Assembly (NCBI RefSeq): GCF_902493135.1
Contig: NZ_CABUOD010000013.1
Span: forward strand, 46,404 to 110,403
Source: an uncultured Parabacteroides sp.
GTDB taxonomy: Bacteria > Bacteroidota > Bacteroidia > Bacteroidales > Tannerellaceae
Length of the DNA: 64,000 bases
Direction: 5' to 3'
In this document: one piece after another, positions 54,254 to 63,552 of the stretch
How the letters are laid out: each line of letters starts with the position of its first letter
Position numbering within the stretch: position 1 is the stretch's first letter
Made by a program: the position numbers and the translations under genes
The notes under the pieces: generated by a model
Database searches by the model: none
The model's input: the letters and a program-made list of their open reading frames with translations, nothing else
Told to the model about the DNA's origin: nothing

Positions 54254-56677
54254 TTATTCGTAACGCAAAGAGCGAGCCGGTTTGCTAAAGATAGTTTTGG
54301 CGGTTTGCCAACCGATGGTCAGCAAGGAGATCACACACAATAAAACGACCGGAACGAGGAAGAACCACGCTTTCCAGTCCGTACGGAACGAATAATGGTT
54401 CAGCCAATCCCCCATGATCCAACCCGAAAGCGGAAGGGCGATGACAACAGCTATGGCGATCAACAGGAAGAACTCGTGTCCCAACTCATAGAAAAGTTGC
54501 ATCCGGGAAGCTCCCAGAACCTTCCGGATTCCCATCTCCCGGATACGGGTCGAACAAGAGAACATGACTAAGACCCCCAATCCCATACAAGAAATAAAGA
54601 TCGCCAGTATCGCGAAGAGCGCCACCATCAGCCCGAACACTTCATCCTGCCGGTATTGCTGGTCGAAGAACTGGTCGAGAAAGAAATAATCATAGCTGGA
54701 ATCGGGGAAATAACGTTCCCACACCCCTTCGACCTGTTTCACGAGATCACGCGGGTTACCGTTCTCCATAACGACAGAGATATAACGTTGTTTCATCCAA
54801 CTCAACTTCTCATGCAGGGCAAACAAGATCGGCGTAAAATCTTTGTTAAGCGATTGTTGATGGTAATCCTTCACGATCCCGATAATCTGCATCGGCTGGT
54901 CGACAGTTTCGACAGACAAGCGTTGCCCCAAAGCGATATCGGACGATTCGAATCCTAACGTACGGACAGCCGATTCGTTCAGGACGATCTTATAAACATC
55001 TCCCCCGTAATCTTCGGAGAAACCGCGGCCGGCAACAAACTTCAGATCGTAGGCATCCAGAAAATACTCGTCGCAGTTCAACATCTCCAACAGGCGCGTC
55101 TGCTTCGTCACATCACTTTCGCGGACGATAGACAGGAAGTCGGTCACTTCCGTTCCGGGAACTGCACCGGAAACCGTCACCGCCCCGACAGAGGGCAATA
55201 ACGCCACCTCTTTCTTAAAAGCCTCCAACTTCATCGCCAATTCCTCGCACTGTGCCGGGAACTTAAGCACCAACGTCTGATCCACCCGTACTCCCAAAGA
55301 AGCATTCCGCATATATCGAAGTTGAGCGTACACGATCAACGTCCCACAAAGCAGCACCAAGGAAGCCGTGTATTGCAACACCACCAGCACCTTACGAGTG
55401 GTCGTCGCCCCGCGCGTATGGGTAAACTTCCCTTTCAGCATCCGGATCGGCTTGATACCGGACAAGACCGTCGCCGGATAAAAGCCGGACAGAAACACAC
55501 CGATCGCAAAGATCAGCAACAGATATCCCCCCAGCGAAGTCGTAAACCAGACGGAGAAACTCAGATCCCGTCCCGTCAGGTTGTTGAAGGAAGGCATCAA
55601 CGCCTCCATCAGCCCGATAGCCAGGATAAAAGCGAGGCTGTTCGTCACCAACGATTCAAAAAGGAACTGTGAAATAACCTGCTTCCGGCTTGCCCCCGAA
55701 GCCCGGCGTATACCGATCTCTTTGGCACGTTCCATCGAACGGGCCACCGTCATATTGATATAGTTGATCCAGGCAATGCAAAGGATGGCAAGCGCCGTAC
55801 AGATCAACACCCAGATGGAAGAACGATTCCCCTTCACCTCCGGTTCGTACGCTTTCTGCGGATTCAGGTGGATATCGCGAAGGTTCGTCAACTGGATCGC
55901 CCAAGTTTTATTCTTCAATGCCTCTTCCGTCTTATACTTCTCCGCCATTGCCGGGAAATCCTCTTCCACCTGCGTTTTCAGGTTTGCCGACTTCAGCAGG
56001 ACATACGAATAGACTTCGTGGCGATACCAATATTCATCCATCCACTTCGGCAGCGTCTTGTAAGAGATCAGGAGATGATAGCGGACATGCGTATTGACCG
56101 GCATGTCCTCCATGATGCCCGTCACTTCGCAAGCTTCTTCCCCTATATTGCTCCGGAAGATCAGTATTTTCCCGATCGGATTCTCTCCTTTGAAATATTT
56201 CCGGGCGATACGTTCGGTGATAACCACCTTGTTCGGTCCGTCCAGACAACTCTCCTTATTTCCTTTCAAGAGTTTGAAGTCAAAGAAGTCGAAAAAGTTG
56301 GCCTCCGCATAACCGATACCGGTCTCGCGGTACAACAGTTCGTTGTATTTCACGACCTGCTCCGGATAATACTGGCTTCCGACGCGTGTATAATCCTCGA
56401 CAGCACTCATGTTCTGCTTCATAGCCGTAGCATAGCCGGCAGACGAACTGGCCCAATCGTCCGTCAGCTCCCCGTTCTCATAGAAGCGGGCTTCAACCCT
56501 GAAGATCCGGTCCTGCCGGCTGTGCATGTCGTCGTAGCTGTACTCGAAAGCCACATAGGTCAGGATCAACAGGGCGGCCGCCATGCCGATTGCCAGACCG
56601 ACTATATTGATGGCGCTGAAACCTTTCCTTTTGGTAAGGCTACGCCACGCACTGTTCCAATAGTTTGTTATTATCAT
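54254..56677 (-). CDS. ABC transporter permease, FtsX/MacB-type, duplicated core
   Basis: 807 residues from the ATG at 56677, where the family N-terminus IITNYWNSAWRSLTKRKGFS begins. An N-terminal helix, a MacB periplasmic domain (about 45-290), three helices (near 300-430), a second start-like helix, a second periplasmic domain (about 480-680) and three final helices with GLGVLVMFSCSTRIREMGIR and IRKVLGASRMQLFYELGHEF. These permeases use ATP in the cytoplasm to drive periplasmic extraction or export of peptides, drugs or lipoproteins. It is the last gene of the export operon, 28 bp after the ATPase gene. Confidence 0.93.
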   Translation of the reverse strand: MIITNYWNSAWRSLTKRKGFSAINIVGLAIGMAAALLILTYVAFEYSYDDMHSRQDRIFRVEARFYENGELTDDWASSSAGYATAMKQNMSAVEDYTRVGSQYYPEQVVKYNELLYRETGIGYAEANFFDFFDFKLLKGNKESCLDGPNKVVITERIARKYFKGENPIGKILIFRSNIGEEACEVTGIMEDMPVNTHVRYHLLISYKTLPKWMDEYWYRHEVYSYVLLKSANLKTQVEEDFPAMAEKYKTEEALKNKTWAIQLTNLRDIHLNPQKAYEPEVKGNRSSIWVLICTALAILCIAWINYINMTVARSMERAKEIGIRRASGASRKQVISQFLFESLVTNSLAFILAIGLMEALMPSFNNLTGRDLSFSVWFTTSLGGYLLLIFAIGVFLSGFYPATVLSGIKPIRMLKGKFTHTRGATTTRKVLVVLQYTASLVLLCGTLIVYAQLRYMRNASLGVRVDQTLVLKFPAQCEELAMKLEAFKKEVALLPSVGAVTVSGAVPGTEVTDFLSIVRESDVTKQTRLLEMLNCDEYFLDAYDLKFVAGRGFSEDYGGDVYKIVLNESAVRTLGFESSDIALGQRLSVETVDQPMQIIGIVKDYHQQSLNKDFTPILFALHEKLSWMKQRYISVVMENGNPRDLVKQVEGVWERYFPDSSYDYFFLDQFFDQQYRQDEVFGLMVALFAILAIFISCMGLGVLVMFSCSTRIREMGIRKVLGASRMQLFYELGHEFFLLIAIAVVIALPLSGWIMGDWLNHYSFRTDWKAWFFLVPVVLLCVISLLTIGWQTAKTIFSKPARSLRYE

Positions 56678-56705
56678 TATGATGAAGATTTTCAAAGATG
56701 AATAT

Positions 56706-57368
56706 TCAGGAAACGATCCGGCCGTCCAAAAGATGGATAATCCGGTGTGCGAAGCCGGCATCCCGCTCCGAGTGGGTGACCATGACGATTGTCGTCCCCT
56801 GCCTGTTCAATTCGCGAAGCAATTCCATCACCTCCGCCCCGTTCGTCGAATCCAGGTTTCCTGTCGGTTCATCGGCAAGGATCAAAGGGCAATCCGTCAC
56901 CACGGCACGCGCGATCGCCACACGTTGCTGTTGTCCTCCGGATAGCTGCTGCGGGAAATGTCCGGCGCGATGGGCGATATTCATCCGGTCGAGAACTTCC
57001 ATCACCTTCCGTCTGCGTTCAGATTTTCGGTCGCCGAGATAGACCAACGGCAATTCCACGTTCTCGAACACCGTCAACTCGTCTATCAGGTTGAAGCTCT
57101 GGAAAACGAAACCGATATTCCCTTTGCGGAAAGCCGTCAACCGGCTCTCTCCCATCTTGTCCACCTCCTTGCCGTTAAAGAAGTATTTGCCGGAAGTCGG
57201 CGAATCGAGCGTTCCCAAGATATTCAGCAAGGTCGACTTGCCACAGCCCGAAGGTCCCATGATGGCGACAAACTCACCTTGTTTGATTTCAAGGTTCACT
57301 TCGTCCAATGCTTTCGTCTGCACCTCTTCCGTTGTGAAGACCATAGACAGATTCTCTGTTTTAATCAT
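56706..57368 (-). CDS. ABC transporter ATP-binding protein, LolD/MacB type
   Basis: 220 residues. Walker A GPSGCGKSTLLNIL near 38, Q-loop FVFQSFNLI, signature LSGGQQQRVAIARA and Walker B ILADEPTGNLDS, H-loop VTHSE. It powers the permease encoded next. Starts 12 bp after the adaptor gene. Confidence 0.96.
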   Translation of the reverse strand: MIKTENLSMVFTTEEVQTKALDEVNLEIKQGEFVAIMGPSGCGKSTLLNILGTLDSPTSGKYFFNGKEVDKMGESRLTAFRKGNIGFVFQSFNLIDELTVFENVELPLVYLGDRKSERRRKVMEVLDRMNIAHRAGHFPQQLSGGQQQRVAIARAVVTDCPLILADEPTGNLDSTNGAEVMELLRELNRQGTTIVMVTHSERDAGFAHRIIHLLDGRIVS

Positions 57369-57380
57369 AAAGCAAATATA

Positions 57381-58643
57381 TTATTTTAGTATCAGTTTTT
57401 CGTTATCACCAAACAGGTCGTATCCGGAAACAATCACCTTCTCCTCCGGTTGCAGTCCATCCACGACCTCGTAATACTGCGGGTTCTGGCGGCCGATACG
57501 GACAGAGCGGCGGCGAGCCGTCTTTCCTTCCTCATCCACCACATACATATACTCGCCGCCGCTTGCCTGATAAAAGCTCCCGCGTGGGACGATCACCGTC
57601 TGCACGGGATCGCCCAATTGCAGGTTCAGGTGGTAGGTTTGCCCGGCACGGATATTCTCCGGCCGGCCGGAGACAAAACGCAGGTCGGTACGAAACTGCC
57701 CTTCCCGCACTTCGGGATAGACTTTCGCAACCTCCATATCGTATTTCTTTCCTTCGCGTTCGAAGCTCGCAGGAAGGCCGGGCATGACACGTTCCACATA
57801 GTGTTCGTCGATCTTAGCTTCCACCTTCAGTTCGGGCGTGATCACCTGGCCGATACGTTCGCCCTGTGCGATGGACTGGCCGATCTGAGCTTCCAAATTT
57901 CCTAACTGTCCGTCGACGGGAGCTTTCACTTTCAGGTTTTCCAGTCGTTCACGAACCAGAGCGAGGCTCTTCTTCATATTCCGGATGTTCTCGTCGAGGC
58001 TCTGCAATTGGCTACTGCGAAACAAGTCGTCCTGTTTGATCCGTTCGTCCACGACAGTCAATTGTCCGAGGGCGGCTTCATAATCTTCCTGTGCCTGCAA
58101 ATAGTCTTCGCGGGACAACAGATTCTTCTTATACAGACGGTCGTATTGCCGGAAACGGCGTTCCTTCTGCGTCAGTTCTTTACTCAAGGAAATGCGTTCC
58201 TGTTTCAACCGAAGATGCTCCTGCTCCATACTGATACGGGTGTTGCGCAGTTCGTTCTCCTGATAGGCCAGGTCAGCTTCGCTCTGCAGGATACCGATGT
58301 TCAAGAGCGGGTTACTGAGACGGAGGATCACGTCTCCCGCCCGAACCTGCGCCCCTTCTTCGATCAGGCGTTCTTCGACACGGCCTCCTTCGATAGCATC
58401 GAGATAGATGATACGGTCCGGCAATACCTGTCCGATGACACGGATATAATCGTTAAACTCTCCCTTCTGCACGGTGGCGATCGTAATTCGTTCTTTCTCC
58501 ACCTTCATGGAAGAGGATGTGTCACGAAAGATAAACCAAAACAGACAAAACAGCACGATGCCACCTCCTGATACGGCATAGATGTGTTTCTTCCGAAGCC
58601 GAGACTTCCGCTCGATGCGGGTGTCCATGTTATTATTCATCAT
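57381..58643 (-). CDS. HlyD/MacA-type periplasmic adaptor (membrane fusion protein)
   Basis: 420 residues. One N-terminal membrane helix (AVSGGGIVLFCLFWFIF), a split biotinyl-lipoyl domain (GGRVEERLIEEGAQVRAGDV and LKVKAPVDGQLGNLEAQIGQ) around a long coiled-coil hairpin (about 120-240), then beta-barrel and membrane-proximal domains (GEYMYVVDEEGKTARRRSV). It bridges the ABC pump and the outer-membrane channel of the same operon. Confidence 0.94.
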   Translation of the reverse strand: MMNNNMDTRIERKSRLRKKHIYAVSGGGIVLFCLFWFIFRDTSSSMKVEKERITIATVQKGEFNDYIRVIGQVLPDRIIYLDAIEGGRVEERLIEEGAQVRAGDVILRLSNPLLNIGILQSEADLAYQENELRNTRISMEQEHLRLKQERISLSKELTQKERRFRQYDRLYKKNLLSREDYLQAQEDYEAALGQLTVVDERIKQDDLFRSSQLQSLDENIRNMKKSLALVRERLENLKVKAPVDGQLGNLEAQIGQSIAQGERIGQVITPELKVEAKIDEHYVERVMPGLPASFEREGKKYDMEVAKVYPEVREGQFRTDLRFVSGRPENIRAGQTYHLNLQLGDPVQTVIVPRGSFYQASGGEYMYVVDEEGKTARRRSVRIGRQNPQYYEVVDGLQPEEKVIVSGYDLFGDNEKLILK

Positions 58644-58667
58644 TATTCATTATTATATTTATACCCG

Positions 58668-59990
58668 TTACTTTCGGATCATGCCCAACGCAACAAACGA
58701 CCCTGTTCGGTAAAACTCCACCAATCTCCTTTTCAACGCATACTGCAACCGGACACGGCTTAGCTCCGCCTTTGCCATGATGTAAAGGTTCCGCTTTTCC
58801 ATCAGTTCGAAGACGGAGATCATTCCCTCCTCCCATTTTTCCTCACTTTCTTTCAACATGATAGAAGAAGCACGAAGCTGTTCGAGCGCCAGCCTATGCT
58901 CCTCAATGGCTGCCCGAAGAGACAGACAAGCATCGTCTATCTCTTTATAGAGACCAAGACGTTGCTGCTCATTCTCATTTTGTATCCGGCGCAGGCGGAA
59001 ACGCTCCTTCCTGACACCGGTCAGGCGGGAAAGTCCACTGAACAAAGGCAGCGAAACACTCACACCGATATATTTATTCATATTATTCTTCAGCTGCTCT
59101 TTCATCGGGACGACCCCGCCCTGCTCATCCCTTCCGGTGTCGTAGTAACCGGAATAGAGACTGAACTCCGCCTTGACAGAGGGAAAGAAAGCACCGGATG
59201 CCAGCGCCAAGGACTTGCGGGAAGCTCTTTCCCTCAACTCCATCGCCCGGAACTCCGGCAGGGAAGTTTCGGAGGCGGCACAGATCTCGTTGGATTCGAG
59301 AGCAGGCAATACGGGAAGTTCGCTCTCCTCATCGGGAAAGATGGCCAATGTATCGGTACCCCGCATATTCAATAATTCCTTCAAGGCAAGCAACGACAAG
59401 CGGCAAGCGTTCGCCTTTACCGTCTCCTGGTAAACATCGGATTGCAAGCGTGCCTTCACTTCCTGTAAATCGGAAGGGGAACGCATGCCCAGATCCACAT
59501 ATTCGAGCATCTGCTCATGATAACGCTCGCTCAACTTCCGCTGTTCGACGGCAAGCTGATACATCTTCTCGTCGAAGCAGAGGCGGAAGAAAGCCTCCAT
59601 CACCTCAAAAGCGACCCGATTCTCCTCGGTCTTCTCCGCGAGGCCGCTGATCTGCCTGTTCAGCTTGCGGAACTGTAAACGATTGACACGTGTAAACCCA
59701 TCGAACACCGGAAGCGACACATTCAGATCCACAGTACGCCCCACACGTTTGCCCAACGCACCGTTAACACTCACCGAGGGCAGGAAATCGCCATAAGCAG
59801 CGGTAAGGTCTTCCTCTGCAATTCGCGTATTTAAGCGACTGTTCCGTATCCGGTAGTTCTGTTCGACAGCATAACGCATGCAATCGTCCACCGTCCAACC
59901 GGACTGTGCCCGCAAACTTCCCGGCGAGACCAGGAAGACGAGAAGGAAAAGAGATAAGCTTCGTTTAATCGTTATTTGCGCATTCATCAT
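58668..59990 (-). CDS. TolC-family outer-membrane efflux protein
   Basis: 440 residues from the ATG at 59990; the alternative longer frame to 60047 adds a non-signal leader, and a second ATG follows one codon later. Signal peptide (SLSLFLLVFLVSPGSLRAQ), then two repeats of the TolC helical/beta pattern beginning WTVDDCMRYAVEQNYRIRNS and ending with the coiled segment ISVFELMEKRNLYIMAKAEL. It forms the exit duct. Unlike many such operons no two-component system adjoins it. Confidence 0.93.
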   Translation of the reverse strand: MMNAQITIKRSLSLFLLVFLVSPGSLRAQSGWTVDDCMRYAVEQNYRIRNSRLNTRIAEEDLTAAYGDFLPSVSVNGALGKRVGRTVDLNVSLPVFDGFTRVNRLQFRKLNRQISGLAEKTEENRVAFEVMEAFFRLCFDEKMYQLAVEQRKLSERYHEQMLEYVDLGMRSPSDLQEVKARLQSDVYQETVKANACRLSLLALKELLNMRGTDTLAIFPDEESELPVLPALESNEICAASETSLPEFRAMELRERASRKSLALASGAFFPSVKAEFSLYSGYYDTGRDEQGGVVPMKEQLKNNMNKYIGVSVSLPLFSGLSRLTGVRKERFRLRRIQNENEQQRLGLYKEIDDACLSLRAAIEEHRLALEQLRASSIMLKESEEKWEEGMISVFELMEKRNLYIMAKAELSRVRLQYALKRRLVEFYRTGSFVALGMIRK

Positions 59991-60076
59991 GGCAGAAAGG
60001 AAGCAAATGACGTGCCAGAAATGTAACAAACAGGTTTTCAGCGACATTTCAAAAACATCTCCCGCCTACCGTCTAA

Positions 60077-60109
60077 TTTTTGGACGCCCGAACGTCCAAA
60101 TTTTTGACA
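60077..60109. repeat. TTTGGACG inverted repeat upstream of the tolC operon
   Basis: TTTGGACG at 60079-60086 pairs with CGTCCAAA at 60093-60100 over a 6-bp loop. AATTTTTG occurs at 60075 and again at 60099. Located about 90-120 bp before the tolC start, so it could be an operator or a leader hairpin. Confidence 0.6.
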
Positions 60110-60166
60110 CTCCCTTTCTCCCGCCTCCGGCAGAACCATGACTTCCCGCCCGCCGTCACTCTTTTG

Positions 60167-60232
60167 TTCCATAGGCATGCGGCGGTTATTCCATGAGCAT
60201 GCGACAATCACTCCATGGGCATGGCCGTCGGA
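60167..60232. repeat. Phased palindrome array E: 22-bp period, core CATrrGCATG
   Basis: CATAGGCATG at 60170, CATGAGCATG at 60192 and CATGGGCATG at 60214 are exactly 22 bp apart, in units that begin TTCC or CTCC. The second and third cores are perfect palindromes. TTCCATAGGCA also occurs at the end of array D, so the two arrays are related. It lies between the DUF3037 stop and the tolC start. Confidence 0.85.
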
Positions 60233-60243
60233 CAAGGCAATCG

Positions 60244-60627
60244 CTACAGAACCAGTTCTCTGAACAATGTCTCCAACGTTCGGTCCAAGTCGTCGGAGAA
60301 GCCCGGATGCGGACGCGAAGTCTGGATAGAGGCACTCCGCACGGCTGTCAGCCAGCGGAACCGTTCCGGGATGTCCAAGGCGGCGATAGGACCACCCTCC
60401 TTCGCACCGGAGCAGATCTTATCGAAAACATGCAGATTGGCAAACAACGTTTCACGGTCCAACTCGGAAGAAAACAGGTCCAGCTTGTTCTCGTCTATCT
60501 TATAAAGCGCCTTGATATACTTCGCTCTTTTCGAGAACAGGATAATTCCCACATTGAAGAACTCCTCCCGCTCTACTCTGGGAACCAGACGGATAACGGC
60601 ATATTCATATAAGTGCTTTCCTTGCAT
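60244..60627 (-). CDS. DUF3037 protein
   Basis: 127 residues, nearly all matching the DUF3037 pattern (YEYAVIRLVPRVEREEFFNV, GIILFSKRAKYI). No function is known to me. It overlaps the HipA-like gene by 23 bp. The pair recurs in many bacteria, which suggests a joint role. Confidence 0.88.
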   Translation of the reverse strand: MQGKHLYEYAVIRLVPRVEREEFFNVGIILFSKRAKYIKALYKIDENKLDLFSSELDRETLFANLHVFDKICSGAKEGGPIAALDIPERFRWLTAVRSASIQTSRPHPGFSDDLDRTLETLFRELVL

Positions 60628-61387
60628 CCTGTGCTTCTTTTATAAATGTTTCGGAATGTGTCAGTCTCTCACATAAGAACCGGATATAAATCTCTCTTAT
60701 CTCTTGCGGCGTACCGGGACTTTCGCTCCAATGCAACCAGTCGTCGGGAATCAGAGCCACGATCTCCCGAATCTTCTCTTCCGTCAGCAAGCGTTTCATA
60801 TCGGCATTTGCCTCTTCCAAGCCGGAAGCCTCGGGCAACAGCACGTGATCTTTGACCTGCACAAAAGGGCTTACGGCATGTTTTTGCCAGTTCACCCATG
60901 AATAATGGAAATAAAGGGAAGCACCATGATCGATCAGCCACAGTTCTTTATGCCACATCAGCATATTGGTATTCCGGAACGTACGGTCCACATTGGTCAG
61001 GAATGCATCCAGCCACACGATGCGGGACGCCAACTCAGCCCCGACCTTCGTCACTACCGGATCGAAGGCAAGAGCTCCCGACAGAAAATGCAGTCCGAGG
61101 TTCAATCCCCGGCTGCCTTGCAACAAATCCTGGATTTCCTCGTCACCCTCGGTACGTCCGAAGGCCTCGTCCAGATTCAAAAAGACCAGTTCGGGAACCC
61201 GGAAACCAAGTGCACGGGCTATTTCACCGCCAACCAGTTCGGCTATCAGCGCTTTCGTCCCGTGGCCTGCCCCGCGGAACTTCACGACATATTTAAATTC
61301 GTCATCGGCTTCGGCCAATGCCGGCAACGATCCGCCTTCGCGGAGAGGCATGATATAGCGCGTCACATTCGCTGTTCGTAATTCCAT
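60605..61387 (-). CDS. HipA-like kinase-fold protein
   Basis: 260 residues from the ATG at 61387; the longer frame to 61462 has a doubtful leader. It has HipA-like kinase features: YVVKFRGAGHGTKALIAELV (nucleotide-binding region), RIVWLDAFLTNVDRTFRNTN (catalytic loop with Asp and Asn) and LWLIDHGASLYF (metal-binding Asp). It is shorter than HipA (about 440) and lacks an adjoining HipB antitoxin, so a toxin role is not supported; the coupled DUF3037 gene is its likely partner. Confidence 0.85.
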   Translation of the reverse strand: MELRTANVTRYIMPLREGGSLPALAEADDEFKYVVKFRGAGHGTKALIAELVGGEIARALGFRVPELVFLNLDEAFGRTEGDEEIQDLLQGSRGLNLGLHFLSGALAFDPVVTKVGAELASRIVWLDAFLTNVDRTFRNTNMLMWHKELWLIDHGASLYFHYSWVNWQKHAVSPFVQVKDHVLLPEASGLEEANADMKRLLTEEKIREIVALIPDDWLHWSESPGTPQEIREIYIRFLCERLTHSETFIKEAQDARKALI

Positions 61388-61741
61388 CACATTCCAGTTA
61401 TTTGAAGATAAAGATACACGTTCTTTTTTAAAACAAAGGAAGAGTATATATAAATATAACAAGACTCATCATCTGAAAGATAAAAAAGAGGAAAAGAAAC
61501 CTCTATAAAAAATTAAAGGCTGTCTCACGACAACCCCTAACCAACTTTGTTAACCTTAAATCTAATACTATTATGAAAAAACCATGATGCAAAGATACAT
61601 GCGTCAAGCCCGTTTGTCAAGCCTTTCACAGACAATATATGTTAAGTCAGGAGAAACTTTTCGGTAAAAAATGTTACAAAGGGCAAAGCTTTATACAATG
61701 GAATCAAATTATGCTAAAATTAACATCTCAGCCTCTCCTTT
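61388..61741. other. 354-bp gap
   Basis: AT-rich, no gene seen. AAGGCTGTCTCACGACAACC near 61516-61535 is a weak inverted repeat that may end the LiaF-like transcript or begin the HipA-like one. An RBS-like AAAGGAGAGG on the minus strand just after the stop at 61742 leads only to a five-codon frame, so the next gene of that operon may have been lost. Confidence 0.45.
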
Positions 61742-62203
61742 TTAAAGAGAAAGACGTTCTTTCAGGAGCTTGTAGCCGGTATCCTCGGGCATCTCCTCTA
61801 AATCCGGCTCGTTTATCCGGTTCATCCAATACCATTGCAGTAAGATAATCCAGCATAATACACCAAAGACCAAACGAAGGGATATACTATTCATAAAATC
61901 CCCGATACTTCCCCATTCCAGAAGTACTTGCAGTTCAAAGGCTCCTGCCAAACTGATCGCCTGCACCAACACAACCAAGGCAATCTGTATCTGCAAGGCA
62001 TGAATAGCACCGTCGATATACCCGTACAGAAATCCGGCGACAGCCAATAAACCGACAGAGACCCATCCATCCAGGCAAGCCATCCAAAACCCCTCTTTCC
62101 CATAGCAGAACAGGAGCCATGAATAAATCATCCAAACCAGAATCGTCAGGGCGATCCCCACCATACGATTTATGACCGATTCTATAAACGGATGCGTCTG
62201 CAT
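61742..62203 (-). CDS. Four-helix membrane protein, unknown function
   Basis: 153 residues with four hydrophobic helices (MVGIALTILVWMIYSWLLF, VGLLAVAGFLYGYIDGAI, IQIALVVLVQAISLAGAF, RLVFGVLCWIILLQWYW) and a short acidic tail. It resembles the membrane part of LytS-type histidine kinases in this phylum, which usually follow LiaF-like genes, but no kinase domain follows. It may be a truncated sensor or a stand-alone protein. It starts 3 bp after the LiaF-like gene. Confidence 0.65.
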   Translation of the reverse strand: MQTHPFIESVINRMVGIALTILVWMIYSWLLFCYGKEGFWMACLDGWVSVGLLAVAGFLYGYIDGAIHALQIQIALVVLVQAISLAGAFELQVLLEWGSIGDFMNSISLRLVFGVLCWIILLQWYWMNRINEPDLEEMPEDTGYKLLKERLSL

Positions 62204-62206
62204 AGA

Positions 62207-62968
62207 TCAACTTTTAAATTCGATTCCTCCGAATGAGACTTTTCCTCTCACAATCAAAGTATGCTCCAGATCTATCTCCACAGAAGTATTATATCGTTTA
62301 TCGTCACATCCTCCGATAAGCGCATCAATCTGTGTCTGCAAATTCCAATCCGCCGGCAAATAAATCTCGACTCCCCCAAATGTACAATCGATATCTATGC
62401 ATGTCTGTGGAGCCTCCAGCTTGCTACGCCTCAAATCCAGGATAGTCCCGCCAAATGTGTTTTTAATCCGCGCTCCTCTGAACACCGGGTCCAAAACAAT
62501 CTGCCGGACCGATCCGAAAGTATTGTCCGACACAACAAAACCGTCTTCAGAGCTATATACCTCCTTAGCATACTCCGGCCATCTTCCCTCTCCATGACCA
62601 TTAAAACAGTGATGCCTCGGTTTAAAAAGGATCATGATTCCCACCAGAATAAGCAAGACAGGCCAGAACATTCCCGCCCACTTACCTTCTATTCCGGTTA
62701 TATCCGGCAACAGGAAATAAGCTCCCACTGCAATCGTAATCACTCCACCCAGGAAATGCCGCTTAATCAAATTGACAATACCGACCACGATCAGCAGCAT
62801 CTGCCAGGAAACCAGGATATCGAACAGATAAGAATCGATTACCCCGAAATTCCGTCCAAGGAACAACAAACCTACTATAATAAATACAGCAGCCGTCACA
62901 ATTGTATTCAGTTTACTGTGGCGGGGATAACCACCTCTGACAAAATTCCCCTCATGATCTGTTCTCAT
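62207..62968 (-). CDS. LiaF-like membrane protein
   Basis: 253 residues. About four N-terminal helices (VTAAVFIIVGLLFLGRNFGV, ISWQMLLIVVG-like segment, GGVITIAVGAYFLLP, WPVLLILVGIMIL) are followed by a soluble LiaF C-terminal beta domain with repeated SFG/TFG motifs (NTFGSVRQIVLDPVFRGARI, CTFGGVEIYLPADWNLQTQI, VSFGGIEF). LiaF-like proteins regulate envelope-stress kinases. Co-transcribed with the downstream membrane protein. Confidence 0.85.
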   Translation of the reverse strand: MRTDHEGNFVRGGYPRHSKLNTIVTAAVFIIVGLLFLGRNFGVIDSYLFDILVSWQMLLIVVGIVNLIKRHFLGGVITIAVGAYFLLPDITGIEGKWAGMFWPVLLILVGIMILFKPRHHCFNGHGEGRWPEYAKEVYSSEDGFVVSDNTFGSVRQIVLDPVFRGARIKNTFGGTILDLRRSKLEAPQTCIDIDCTFGGVEIYLPADWNLQTQIDALIGGCDDKRYNTSVEIDLEHTLIVRGKVSFGGIEFKS

Positions 62969-62991
62969 ACTCGTACATTTTTAATTTGTTG

Positions 62992-62999
62992 CAAAACTA
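62992..62999 (-). promoter_or_regulatory. -7 element for the LiaF-like operon
   Basis: TAGTTTTG on the minus strand, 24 bp before the start at 62968; matches TAnnTTTG. Confidence 0.5.
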
Positions 63000-63552
63000 C
63001 CGTCACACAACCGTTTATACAATAGAAAAACGGCCAGCAACGGCCAAATCCCGACGAATAACGGAATGCTCCCGATAAAAAAGCCCCGCAATTTATCCCA
63101 AAGTTATTCATTTGGCACTTGTAAATGAAAATATTCGATACATACTTTAATGTAAAAGCCTATAATAATAACGAAAGAGACAAAAGAAACCGGTATTTGC
63201 CATACTGGATCATACCAAAACAGATAATCACGACTCATACCGAAAACATATGAGATAAACACAAAGATAAGCCATGTTTGCAAAACAGACAATAACCCTT
63301 ATTGGAACGTTTTTCTATTTGGTATGAAATCCCGGACGATTCGTGTCTGACATTTTCCTCTTTCAGATTGGAATTAATAAGCAACCGGTAAAACGAGTAC
63401 GGCAGAAAATCGAAAAACAAAATTTCTTTGTTTCCGAAAAGCTGAATATCCTGACATTATGGAAAAACTGAACTCCCGGAGAATCGCTTGTAGCAAACAA
63501 ATGTTGCCGCAGGTCTGAATATCTCAAAAGAGATTTACCCCTTTGCCGGCAT

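Noticed and set aside
63104..63292. 62-codon hydrophobic minus-strand frame
   Set aside because: It starts with TTG immediately after a stop, and a second frame overlaps it; possibly a frameshifted small gene but not supportable as a gene.
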